Below are positions 26,246 through 34,081 of a stretch of DNA of 64,000 bases, piece by piece; position 1 is the stretch's first letter, and each line of letters starts with the position of its first letter. The notes beneath the pieces were generated by a model that was not told the origin of the DNA, searched no databases, and saw nothing but the letters and a program-made list of their open reading frames with translations. The position numbers and the translations under genes were made by a program. The stretch is from an uncultured Maricaulis sp. (GTDB taxonomy: Bacteria > Pseudomonadota > Alphaproteobacteria > Caulobacterales > Maricaulaceae), in contig NZ_CAMYLS010000006.1 of assembly GCF_947259345.1 (NCBI RefSeq), positions 1 through 64,000 on the forward strand. The letters run 5' to 3'.

Positions 26246-26680
26246 CGTCCGCTCTGGCTGAGGCTGTGCGCCCCGCCTGCCGCCGGGCCAGGGTCCGGAA
26301 TTCTGACGTGAGCCGCAAAAGTCGATGCCGGGAGGAGGTGCGCGGTCGGCGGATCGGGTCGGATGCCGAATGCATGGCACAAGGCAAGGGCCGGTTCCCT
26401 CGATCGGGCGGCGAAGCGCGGTAGCAACGGAATGTCGGGCTGGGCCCATCGTTGCAATGTCATAGCTTCAAGGTCTTGCGCCACGCGGCGGGCAGAGTAG
26501 AAGTCTGCCGGTCAGAACTGCCGCGTATCAAAGGTTGTGATGATCGGGAGGCTGGCAGGTCCTGGCCCGTTTCACATCGCGCCTGTCGACATGCCTCAAT
26601 TCTTACGGCTCTGCCTGACGCTCCCGCCTCACCCGAAAAAAAACCGGTTCACACCTGAATGCCTGTCTATTGACCACACC
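26246..26680. other. Non-coding stretch, origin unclear
   Basis: No ORF here has a credible start, ribosome binding site or recognisable protein. The first 170 bases may be further decayed xthA. The rest is unexplained and includes a small poly-A tract at 26637-26643. Confidence 0.4.
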
Positions 26681-26790
26681 CACTGATTGTGCAATTTAAA
26701 ATTGATTAAATAGCTACTTCAGATTGAAATTGCGGAAATTGGAAGCCCACGCAGGTGGGTAAGATTTCAACAAAACAGGAGTTTAGGGGT
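26681..26790 (+). promoter_or_regulatory. AT-rich leader of the small Cys-rich peptide gene
   Basis: From about 26684 to 26740 the sequence turns sharply AT-rich (for example ATTTAAAATTGATTAAAT), unlike anything nearby. It probably holds the promoter of the peptide gene. TTGTGC with ATAGCT 17 bases downstream is a possible but weak -35/-10 pair. AGGAG lies about 9 nt before the ATG at 26791. Confidence 0.4.
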
Positions 26791-27000
26791 ATGGTCAAGA
26801 ACCTGATGGGTCTGCTGGTTGCGGTTGCGGCGCTGAGTTTTGCACCAATGTCGGCGTGGGCGAATTGTACCACAAATTGTTACGGTGGATGCTATGACAC
26901 CTGGGGCGAAGAGTTGGGAACACCGGCTGGCAATCTTGGATACGAACGATGCTTGGACGTCTGCAACTCCAAGTGTATGGAGGATATGGTAGGTCTGTAA
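26791..27000 (+). CDS. Small secreted six-cysteine peptide (twin CX3CX3C)
   Basis: A 69-residue precursor: a clear signal peptide (1-24, MVKN start, hydrophobic LLVAVAALSFAP core, AWA cleavage) and a 45-residue mature peptide with Cys at 26, 30, 34, 54, 58 and 62. The pattern is CX3CX3C, 19 residues, CX3CX3C, which places the cysteines on one face of two helices and suggests a disulfide-stapled helical hairpin. I know no named family with this exact pattern. GTG 26755 is an upstream alternative start, but it would put 12 polar residues before the signal peptide. A lipoprotein and a tripartite ABC exporter follow on the same strand, so it could be an exported toxin, signal or envelope factor. 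Confidence 0.72.
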   Translation: MVKNLMGLLVAVAALSFAPMSAWANCTTNCYGGCYDTWGEELGTPAGNLGYERCLDVCNSKCMEDMVGL

Positions 27001-27013
27001 GGTCACTACGATT

Positions 27014-27056
27014 TTGGTCCTGGGGTGGTCGCAATCACGGTTGGCTCCAGGACCAA
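27014..27056 (+). repeat. Inverted repeat between peptide gene and lipoprotein gene
   Basis: A perfect 10-bp inverted repeat (TTGGTCCTGG at 27014-27023, CCAGGACCAA at 27047-27056) with a 23-nt loop lies 13 bp after the peptide stop. No T-run follows. It could protect or partly terminate the peptide mRNA, allowing more peptide than transporter to be made, or bind a regulator. Confidence 0.55.
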
Positions 27057-27085
27057 TCGGTTCAGTTCGCTAGCAGGATGAGAAA

Positions 27086-27709
27086 ATGCTCACTGTCACT
27101 TTGGTGCTTTCGATGAATTTGACGGCATGCGCACTGCCGCAGAATGGCGCGCTGCCTGAGGTCGGGGCGGTATTCGAGTCCCAGGTCGCCAGTCATGTCT
27201 CGTTTCAGGAAGTCATCGACGTCGACAGTAGCGGTGCCGTGTCATCGCGATGGTTCACAGCGTCCGAACCTCATGCGCCGCGCGAGGAACGGATGGGATA
27301 TCAGCGCGTACGGCGCAGCTTTCTTGGCATGGTGCACCTGGAAACGGTCGGTCATTCCCGATTGGCTCTCAGCACGCAGAGCTTGCGTCGCGCGATTTCT
27401 GGCATGGAGCCGGGTGATGAGATCGAGATGAGCGCGCCCTACAGCCTGAATGTGGGGGGCGATTTGCAGACAACGGTTACGACGATCCAGATCCGGTTGG
27501 AAGGCTGTGAGGCAATCAGAACCCCGGCGGGCGTTTTTGATGTTATAAACTTCCGGGTGCAGCGCCCGACGGGCACCGTGTCGAATGGTGGACAGGCGTT
27601 GCGAGAGCAAGTCACAACCTATTCATTCGCGCCGGAGGTCGGGTGGCCGGTCAGAGTTGTGGATCATGCAGGCGAGATGGAGCTGGTCAATATTCACGAT
27701 GTGGAGTGA
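27086..27709 (+). CDS. Lipoprotein of unknown family in the peptide/exporter module
   Basis: A 207-residue protein with a short lipoprotein signal, LTAC (Cys15), and AGGATGAG ahead of the ATG. The mature part looks like a beta-rich barrel or sandwich: repeated V-x-F/V-x-L strands, a central SAPYSLNVGG segment, and EGCEAIRTPAGVFDVINF near residue 155, a phrase style common in exported DUF3108-like proteins. I cannot assign a family. It overlaps the adaptor gene by 11 bp, so it is part of the exporter operon and may be an outer-membrane or immunity component. Confidence 0.7.
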   Translation: MLTVTLVLSMNLTACALPQNGALPEVGAVFESQVASHVSFQEVIDVDSSGAVSSRWFTASEPHAPREERMGYQRVRRSFLGMVHLETVGHSRLALSTQSLRRAISGMEPGDEIEMSAPYSLNVGGDLQTTVTTIQIRLEGCEAIRTPAGVFDVINFRVQRPTGTVSNGGQALREQVTTYSFAPEVGWPVRVVDHAGEMELVNIHDVE

Positions 27710-28973
27710 CGGTAGAACCGGCCGTGTCTCAGCTTGGCTGGTGTCAGGTCTGGTCGCCGGACTGCTCACGAGTTGCTCCGGCGCGCAACCTGTTGGCGAT
27801 GATGTCGAGTATGGCGCACCGGAACATCTTTCGGTAGCGCGTGTCATGCGTGGCTCAATCAGTGACGTTGTGCCTGCGGTGGGCCGGATACGTCCAGCGA
27901 CACAGGTTGAGGTCGGAGCAGAACTCAACGGGCGCATCGTTTCGGTGGATGTTGATTTTGATGAGCCGGTGCGTGCGGGCCAGGTTCTCGCGCGCATCGA
28001 TCCGGAACCGTACGAGGCGGCCCTTGCGCGCGCCGAGGCGGGATTGCGATCCGCCGTTGCGGATAGAAACGAGGTCGCCGCTCGGCTGGCCGCGGCCGAA
28101 CGCCAATTCGAGCGCACCCGGGAACTCGCAGCGCGCGGCGCTGTGCCTGATTCTCGGGTCGAAGATCAGGAATTCGAGCTGGCACAGATCGAAGCCGCGC
28201 ACGCCCGCGCCGAGGCCGGCGTCGCGCTGGCGCGCAGCCAGGTCGATCAGGTCCGAATTGATCTGTCGAATACGGAGATTACCTCTCCGATCGACGGATT
28301 CGTACTGGATCGGCGTGTCGAGACGGGGCAGACGGTCAACGCCACCTTGTCGACCCCCGTGCTCTTTATCATAGCGGCCGACCTGTCAAATGTGGTGATC
28401 GAGGCTGAGGTCGCCGAGGCAGATGTCGCCCGAATCCAGGAGGGTATGGATGTTCGCTTCAGGGTCGATGCATATCCCCGTGAAATCTTTTTTGGCGTGG
28501 CCGGCCCGGTGCGACGCGCGGCCAATGTCGCGAACCGGTTTGTGACCTACCCTGTGGCGATCGCCGCCAGCGACCCCGACGAACGGCTTTTGCCGGGCAT
28601 GACAGCTTCCATCGAATTTGTGGCTGCCGAGGCCTATGGTGAGCTCGTCGCGCCGCGTCGTGCATTCACTGTCGGCTATCCGGCCGGATTTGAACCCAGC
28701 GAAGAGACCGAACGATGGGTAAGGGATTATTACAGCCTGTCCGATGATGCCGAGCTTGTCCCCGATTACAGGGGCGCAATTACGGGCGTATTGCTGGGCG
28801 AAGCTATCGCACGGGGAATGCGTGTTGTTTATGTGTGGCATGACGGTCGGATTGAATCGCGCCATGTCAGGGCCGGCCCTGAGGATGCAGAGAATTTCGC
28901 GGTCATCGGCGGTGATCTCGAAGAGGGCGACCTTGTCATCATTGATGCCCGAGATCCCGAACTTGAGCTTTAG
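27699..28973 (+). CDS. MacA/HlyD-type periplasmic adaptor lipoprotein
   Basis: A membrane fusion protein of an ABC exporter. The start at 27699 overlaps the previous gene by 11 bp and gives a 424-residue protein with lipobox LLTSC (Cys26); an earlier start would add a non-signal basic segment. Domain order: barrel-sandwich half (AELNGRIVSVDVDFDEPV, about 71-88), an alpha-hairpin rich in Ala/Arg/Glu (about 105-180), second half-motif ITSPIDGFVLDR with ETGQTV, beta-barrel and membrane-proximal domains. It would link the FtsX-type permease to an outer-membrane channel; no TolC homologue is in the window, so a shared one is likely. Confidence 0.88.
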   Translation: MWSDGRTGRVSAWLVSGLVAGLLTSCSGAQPVGDDVEYGAPEHLSVARVMRGSISDVVPAVGRIRPATQVEVGAELNGRIVSVDVDFDEPVRAGQVLARIDPEPYEAALARAEAGLRSAVADRNEVAARLAAAERQFERTRELAARGAVPDSRVEDQEFELAQIEAAHARAEAGVALARSQVDQVRIDLSNTEITSPIDGFVLDRRVETGQTVNATLSTPVLFIIAADLSNVVIEAEVAEADVARIQEGMDVRFRVDAYPREIFFGVAGPVRRAANVANRFVTYPVAIAASDPDERLLPGMTASIEFVAAEAYGELVAPRRAFTVGYPAGFEPSEETERWVRDYYSLSDDAELVPDYRGAITGVLLGEAIARGMRVVYVWHDGRIESRHVRAGPEDAENFAVIGGDLEEGDLVIIDARDPELEL

Positions 28974-29017
28974 AAGTCGCCATCCCCGGCGCCCGACATC
29001 CCTTCGCGGGTGCGCGG

Positions 29018-29710
29018 ATGGCTAAGTCTTTGCCGGTGATCGAGGTCAGGCAAATAAGCCGTGTCTACCAGCGCGCGAAGTCAAGCGTGGTTGCCCTTCG
29101 GGACGTGGATTTTTCGGCAATGGCCGGTGAGTGTATCGCCGTTGTCGGGCGCTCCGGCGCAGGCAAGTCAACATTCCTGACAATACTGGGGCTTCTCGAC
29201 CAGCCGGACGCCGGCACGGTGAGCTTTTTGGGGGAAGACGTTTCCGGCATCCCCCCCGCCGCGCTTGCGCGCAGGCGGCGCGGACGGATCGGCTATCTTT
29301 TCCAGGATGCGGGGCTCATCGCTCGCATGCGTGTCTTGGACACTGTATGTTTGCCGATGCGCTATGCTGGGCGGGCCGCAGATGACCGGAAAGCGGCAGC
29401 GTACAAAGCCCTCGACGCTGTCGAACTCTCGGAAAAGGCCAATCGGCGTGTAGAGGAGTTGTCCGGCGGAGAGCGTCAACGCGTGGGGCTTGCGCGCGCC
29501 CTCGCGCTCGGCCCGCAGCTGCTTGTCTGTGATGAGCCATCCGCCGCGCTTGATGAGCAGACCACCGGGGTTATCGGGCGGCTCCTCAGCGACCACGCCA
29601 ATCGCGGTGGCTGTGTGATTCTGGCAACCCACGATCCGCTCTTGATGCCGATCGCCGACCGCATGATCCGTTTCACAAATGGCGCGGCCATCGAGGAGGC
29701 AAAGCCCTGA
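29018..29710 (+). CDS. ABC exporter ATPase (MacB/LolD type)
   Basis: A 230-residue stand-alone ATPase with Walker A GRSGAGKST (44-52), signature LSGGE (148-152), Walker B LLVCDE (168-173) and the H-loop THDP near residue 208. The family (MacB/LolD/FtsE) powers mechanotransmission exporters rather than drawing substrate through the membrane. The ATPase and permease are separate polypeptides here, unlike fused E. coli MacB. The stop overlaps the permease ATG (TGATG). Confidence 0.93.
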   Translation: MAKSLPVIEVRQISRVYQRAKSSVVALRDVDFSAMAGECIAVVGRSGAGKSTFLTILGLLDQPDAGTVSFLGEDVSGIPPAALARRRRGRIGYLFQDAGLIARMRVLDTVCLPMRYAGRAADDRKAAAYKALDAVELSEKANRRVEELSGGERQRVGLARALALGPQLLVCDEPSAALDEQTTGVIGRLLSDHANRGGCVILATHDPLLMPIADRMIRFTNGAAIEEAKP

Positions 29711-30921
29711 TGCCGTTGTGGAACCAGATTTACATGGCGGTCTGGTCGATCACCACCCGGCCGATTCGATCCTGTTTGATGGCCCTCACGCTCGGAGCGG
29801 GCGCCGGTTCTGTCGCGCTTGCGACTGCCATACTGGCGGGGTACGGCCAGCAGATGGAGCGGATGGTTTTCGGGGCGTATGCGCGATCGCTTGTCATCAC
29901 GGAAAATACTCTCATCCATGACCGCTTCGGTCCCCCGCGAGTGTCGGATCTTGAGGCATTGGACCAGGAGCTGGGTACGCTCGTCGAGGCTCGCGCCGCC
30001 TGGCGGACAGGATTTGCCGAAGCGCAAGGTGACGGGGATCGATATGAAGTGCGGCTTTTCGGCGTTGTCGGGGACTATCAACGGGAAGCCAATATGGCTG
30101 TTGCGCACGGTCGAGCCTTCACACGGGCCGAACTCGCCGGAGCCGAACGTCAATGCATGCTCGGCGCGTCCGCGGCTGCCCGGCTGTTCGCGCGTCCGGC
30201 TGATGCGGTTGGCGCGCCGGTACGGATCAACGGTATCTCCTGCGCCGTCATCGGTGTTTTCGGGCCTGCAGAAACCAACACCGCCGAGCGCTATGCGTTG
30301 GGGGTTCTCCTGCCTTTCACCGCGATGGTACGCTACTTTGACCGGAGTGCGCATCTCGCGCCTGATGAAGCGAACCAGTTGACGGTGGTCTTGCTGGACC
30401 GACGCAGCATCAGCGCGGCACGCGAAACGGCTGACCGGATCTTGCGGCGAGAGCATGGTGCGCCGCTGTCACATGCTGCCCCGTTCCGGTTTGGCGACGA
30501 GAACGCGTCGCTGCGTGCCATGAATCGCCAACGTGACCTGCTCACGCGCTTGCTCTTCTCAATCGCCACGATATCGATGATCGCTGCCGCAATTGGCTAT
30601 GGCGGCTATACGCTGTCCGCTGTGGAGACGCGGCGTCGGGATATCGCGTTGCAGATGGCCTGCGGGGCTCTTGGCAGTGACATCCTGTTTCAATTCATGC
30701 TGGAAAGCCTGATCCTCGGTGTTCTCGGCGCGGCCATCGGTGCTGGTGTGGCGGCGGGGCTGGGCTTTCTGGTATCGTCTCTCTGGGATATTCCGGTCGC
30801 TCTGGACCCCAGTTTGGCACTTGCGGCTTTGGCTGGCAGCATTGGTGCAGGTGTGGCCGCCGGGGCTTTGCCCGCAAGCCGCGCCGCCGCGGCGGCGCCC
30901 GCGCTTGCAGTCAAGGGCTAG
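29710..30921 (+). CDS. ABC exporter permease (MacB/FtsX type)
   Basis: A 403-residue permease with the MacB-like layout: one N-terminal helix (about 24-45), a large periplasmic domain (about 50-270), and three C-terminal helices (about 277-300, 325-350, 368-392). The VETRRRDIALQMACGALGSDI segment after the second helix is the usual coupling signature of this family (cf. RRREIGLRMALGA). Two Cys (about 154 and 177) lie in the periplasmic part. It is translationally coupled to the ATPase and ends 44 bp before the xthA stop on the other strand. Confidence 0.92.
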   Translation: MPLWNQIYMAVWSITTRPIRSCLMALTLGAGAGSVALATAILAGYGQQMERMVFGAYARSLVITENTLIHDRFGPPRVSDLEALDQELGTLVEARAAWRTGFAEAQGDGDRYEVRLFGVVGDYQREANMAVAHGRAFTRAELAGAERQCMLGASAAARLFARPADAVGAPVRINGISCAVIGVFGPAETNTAERYALGVLLPFTAMVRYFDRSAHLAPDEANQLTVVLLDRRSISAARETADRILRREHGAPLSHAAPFRFGDENASLRAMNRQRDLLTRLLFSIATISMIAAAIGYGGYTLSAVETRRRDIALQMACGALGSDILFQFMLESLILGVLGAAIGAGVAAGLGFLVSSLWDIPVALDPSLALAALAGSIGAGVAAGALPASRAAAAAPALAVKG

Positions 30922-30965
30922 ATTTGGTCAAGCCGTGCTTGTCACACCGCTGGTGGAGACCGGGT

Positions 30966-31033
30966 CTAAAGCGAAAAGCTTCCGACGATCGGAATGTGGT
31001 CGGAGGCTTTTTCCTTACCGCGCGTCTTGGTGT
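30966..31033 (-). repeat. Direct repeat, copy B (3' end of intact xthA)
   Basis: This segment, including a 29-bp identical core at 30983-31011, is repeated in the same orientation at 26179-26245. The pair brackets 4.7 kb holding the Cys-rich peptide, lipoprotein and ABC exporter genes. Confidence 0.75.
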
Positions 31034-31754
31034 GGATCTCGATGCCTTCAAGCCGGTCGGCCGCCTGCGGTGAGCACAGGAGATGGTCGATGCGGATGCC
31101 ATGGCCCTTGTTCCAGCGACCGGCCTGGTAGTCGTAGAAGGTATACTGGTGGCCGCGCCCGTCGAGCTGTTCGAAGGCCTCGGTCAGGCCGAGCCATTTG
31201 AGCGCCCGGAAGGCGGCGCGCGTCTGCGGCAGGGCGAGGGCGTCGCGCTCCCATTCCGCGATGTCCCAGCAATCACTGTCGCGCGGGATGCAATTATAGT
31301 CACCCGCCAGGATGAGCGGTTCTTCGAACGCCAGCAGGCCCTTGGCGTGCAGGCGCAGACGCTCCATCCAGGCCAGCTTGTAGTCGTATTTGGGGCCGGG
31401 CGCAGGATTGCCATTGGGCAGGTAGATTGAGGCGACGCGGACCGGACCGCTGCTGGCCGAGATGACCGCCTCGATATAGCGCGCTTGTTCGTCACTCTCA
31501 TCGCCGGGCAGGCCGCAACGGATCTCCTCGATCGGGTGTTTCGAGAGGATGGCAACGCCATTATAGGACTTCTGGCCGTGGGTTTCGACGTTATAGCCGA
31601 GATCCTCGATCTCCATCCGCGGGAAACCCTCATCAACCGTCTTGATCTCCTGCAGGCAGGCGACATCCGGCTGGGCCTCGCGGAGCCAGTAGAGCACATT
31701 GGGCAGGCGGGCCTTGATGGAATTGACGTTCCAGGAGGCAACAGTCAGGGTCAT
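30966..31754 (-). CDS. xthA: Exodeoxyribonuclease III
   Basis: An AP endonuclease / 3'-5' exonuclease of base-excision repair. The 262-residue protein has the EEP-family motifs in order: WNVNSIK near the N-terminus, LQEIK (about 34-38), IYLPNGNP, AGDYNCIP, RIDHLL and the terminal SDHIPIV with the catalytic Asp-His. Length is normal. Its last 68 bases occur again, decayed, at 26179-26245, so the peptide/exporter module sits between the two copies. Confidence 0.95.
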   Translation of the reverse strand: MTLTVASWNVNSIKARLPNVLYWLREAQPDVACLQEIKTVDEGFPRMEIEDLGYNVETHGQKSYNGVAILSKHPIEEIRCGLPGDESDEQARYIEAVISASSGPVRVASIYLPNGNPAPGPKYDYKLAWMERLRLHAKGLLAFEEPLILAGDYNCIPRDSDCWDIAEWERDALALPQTRAAFRALKWLGLTEAFEQLDGRGHQYTFYDYQAGRWNKGHGIRIDHLLCSPQAADRLEGIEIHTKTRGKEKASDHIPIVGSFSL

Positions 31755-31833
31755 GATGGGTCACGGGGTCCGGGTGGGCGAGATATGTCCAGCCTAACCC
31801 GTTTCGCAAACGAGAAAAGACGCGGAGCGCGGC

Positions 31834-32376
31834 ATGATGCAGAGACAGGGTGTTATCGCCGGGCTGGGAGCCCTCGCGCTGGCCGGGGCGTGTCAGGCGC
31901 AGGACGAAGCGCCGGTTCTGCGTGAGGAATTGATGCCGCTCGCCTTCCTTGCCGGCTCTTGCTGGACCGGGGTTTTCCAGGGCTCGGAAACCTTCGATGT
32001 GCATTGTTACGAGCCGGTCTATGACGGCCAGTATCTGCGTGATGTCCATGCCGTGCCGCAGGGAGCCACGATCTATCGTGGCGAGACGCTGTATCACTGG
32101 GACGCCGAGGCGGAGGTGATTACCTATCGCTATTACAACTCCATCGGCGGTGTCTCCGATGGCACCATAACCCCGGATGGAGACCGCCTGCTCTTCCCTG
32201 ACGAAACCCATCGCGGGCAGGATGGTGAGGAACGGGTCTTCTCGACGGTCATGGAGATCACCGGGCCGGACGGCTATTCGGTTGTCACACGCGAGAACGA
32301 CGCGGTCGTCATGCAGGTCAATTTCCAGCGCATTTCGCGTCAGGAGGCCGATGAGCTGATTCCGGGGGGATTATGA
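31834..32376 (+). CDS. Putative lipoprotein of unknown function
   Basis: A 180-residue exported protein with lipobox LAGAC (Cys20). After it comes LMPLAFLAGSCWTG, an opening used by many small secreted beta-barrel proteins that compare to DUF1579/DUF6265-like families; the rest alternates short strands (YHWDAEAEVITYRYY). No catalytic motif is visible. It overlaps the following membrane-protein gene by ATGA, so the two are probably co-expressed. Met2 at 31837 is an equally possible start. Confidence 0.7.
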   Translation: MMQRQGVIAGLGALALAGACQAQDEAPVLREELMPLAFLAGSCWTGVFQGSETFDVHCYEPVYDGQYLRDVHAVPQGATIYRGETLYHWDAEAEVITYRYYNSIGGVSDGTITPDGDRLLFPDETHRGQDGEERVFSTVMEITGPDGYSVVTRENDAVVMQVNFQRISRQEADELIPGGL

Positions 32377-32723
32377 GCGAAACACCCAAACGCCTTTCCC
32401 TGATCTGGCCCAGCCTGGCGACCATCGCCGTGCTGGGCTTCGGCTTTGTCAGCATGGGCCTGTGGTTGCCGGCCCTGATGATGTTCGACGCACCGGGATC
32501 GACCGAGAACCAGGCATTGGTGGCGTTCGCGCTCTATTCCAGCGCCGGCCCCGTGGTGGCGATACTGGCCGTCATCATCGGCTGGGTCCGGGTCATCATG
32601 AAGCAGCGCGGTTCCGGCCTCAAATGGATGCTGGTCATCCCGCTTCTGTGGATTGCCGGCCTCGTCGGATGGCTGGTGTTCGCGACCGCCGTCTGTGGCG
32701 ACACATTCGACTGCAGCGCTTGA
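32373..32723 (+). CDS. Small integral membrane protein
   Basis: A 116-residue protein with three hydrophobic segments (about 12-35, 49-70, 84-106) and a Cys pair near the C-terminus (VCGDTFDCSA). Family unknown. It overlaps the upstream lipoprotein gene by ATGA and precedes the M1-like protease by about 90 bp. Confidence 0.7.
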   Translation: MSETPKRLSLIWPSLATIAVLGFGFVSMGLWLPALMMFDAPGSTENQALVAFALYSSAGPVVAILAVIIGWVRVIMKQRGSGLKWMLVIPLLWIAGLVGWLVFATAVCGDTFDCSA

Positions 32724-32816
32724 GGCGCGGCGCCCCGTCCGACCAGAGCGGCGGGGTCGATTGCATCCGATCCCGTGTGTCGCGGCATCTGAAGGCCAGG
32801 CACACAGGGGATTATC

Positions 32817-34079
32817 ATGTGGATTTCAAAACCGGCACTGGCGGCCCTCACGGCCGCGACCATTCTGACATCCGGCGCCGCCGCGCAGGAGGCAGTCTTT
32901 CACTATGACGGGGATTTGCGGCTGAGCCCGCAGACCGGCAGGCTGGTAGCCGACTGGTCACTGACCGTCACGGATGACGACCTCACGGAAGTTACCTTCT
33001 TTCTCAACACAGCACTCGGCGAGGCGTGGATTGGCGGCTCGGGCGTCACCGGGGCGACGAGCGATCTTGCCGAAGGCTTCAACGGTCAGATGCGCGCCTA
33101 CACGATAGCGCTGGCGCCCTCGGTCGATGGCGCGGACCGGGTCATCGAGATGCGCTATGCGGGCGCGCTCTTCCCGGAACCGCCAGCCGTGCCGATCAAT
33201 ACGCTCGACCCCGACAAGATCGAGCTCACGGTCGATAGTTTCTGGATGCCCTTCGATGCGCGCTTCTCGTCTTTGATCACAGCGGATCTGGACATCTGGC
33301 TGCCCGGCGCGTGGGACGGGGTCACCATGCAGTCGATCATACGGACGCCCGGCGGTTTCCATATCGACCAGGACAATCCCGCGCTGGATCTGGCCTTCAC
33401 ACTGATGTCGGACTTCGAGCGCCACGCCGCGCCCGGCTATGCGATCTATGACACGCGTGATCCGGCAGGGGCGGGCATCGAGTTGGCAGTGGCCGCACTC
33501 GACCATTGCACGACCTATCTCAACGCCCTGTCCGGTGCGGCAGGCCCCTTGCCGAACGCCTCCATCGTCGTGACCAGCCGCCATGAGGGCGGGTATTCGC
33601 GCGGCACATTGATCGCCCTGACCGATATCGCGGAAAGCTCGGAGGCCAGCCTGACCCAGTTTGTCTGTCATGAGCTCAGCCACTATTGGAGCCATGGCAA
33701 TGCCATGACGGTCGAGAACTGGCTCAATGAGAGTTTTGCCGACTATGTCGCCATCATGGGCATGCGTGACGCGCTGGGCGAGACGGTCTTCGAGGAGCGG
33801 CTGGCCCGCTATCAGCGCCAGATCGACAATGCGTCGGCAGACTTGCCGCCGGTGTGGACGCCGGAGACCACCGAGCGCCCGCCCTATCTGGTCGCTTACC
33901 GCAAGGGACCGCTCGCCCTGGCACGGGCCGAGGCGCTCATTGGCCGCGAGGCCTTTGCCCGCTTCATCCAGGCGGTGATGGAGGCACGGGTCTCGACGAC
34001 ACTGCAGATGCTGGACGTGTTTGAAGCGGTCGGGGGTGCCGAGGCGCGCGCGCAGTTCGAGGCGATACTGGCCGAATAG
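32817..34079 (+). CDS. Secreted M1-like (gluzincin) metallopeptidase
   Basis: A 420-residue exported protein with a signal peptide (about 1-23, ending AAA-Q). The N-terminal half is beta-rich like the M1 aminopeptidase N-domain. The zinc motif is HELSH (285-289) followed by NWLNESFADY, which supplies the third ligand Glu305. The gap between His289 and Glu305 is 15 residues, where canonical M1 enzymes have 18. The GAMEN motif of aminopeptidases is not evident. A periplasmic peptidase or a distant M1/M61-like protein is likely; substrate unknown. Confidence 0.78.
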   Translation: MWISKPALAALTAATILTSGAAAQEAVFHYDGDLRLSPQTGRLVADWSLTVTDDDLTEVTFFLNTALGEAWIGGSGVTGATSDLAEGFNGQMRAYTIALAPSVDGADRVIEMRYAGALFPEPPAVPINTLDPDKIELTVDSFWMPFDARFSSLITADLDIWLPGAWDGVTMQSIIRTPGGFHIDQDNPALDLAFTLMSDFERHAAPGYAIYDTRDPAGAGIELAVAALDHCTTYLNALSGAAGPLPNASIVVTSRHEGGYSRGTLIALTDIAESSEASLTQFVCHELSHYWSHGNAMTVENWLNESFADYVAIMGMRDALGETVFEERLARYQRQIDNASADLPPVWTPETTERPPYLVAYRKGPLALARAEALIGREAFARFIQAVMEARVSTTLQMLDVFEAVGGAEARAQFEAILAE

Positions 34080-34081
34080 GA

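Noticed and set aside
24975-26387. 470-codon minus-strand frame over the CVNH gene
   Set aside because: Antisense to a gene with a signal peptide and a repeated Cys pattern; only its first codons touch the decayed xthA fragment.
26166-30965. Integrative element with its own recombinase
   Set aside because: No integrase, transposase or relaxase frame is present between the xthA repeats, so only the repeat structure is reported.
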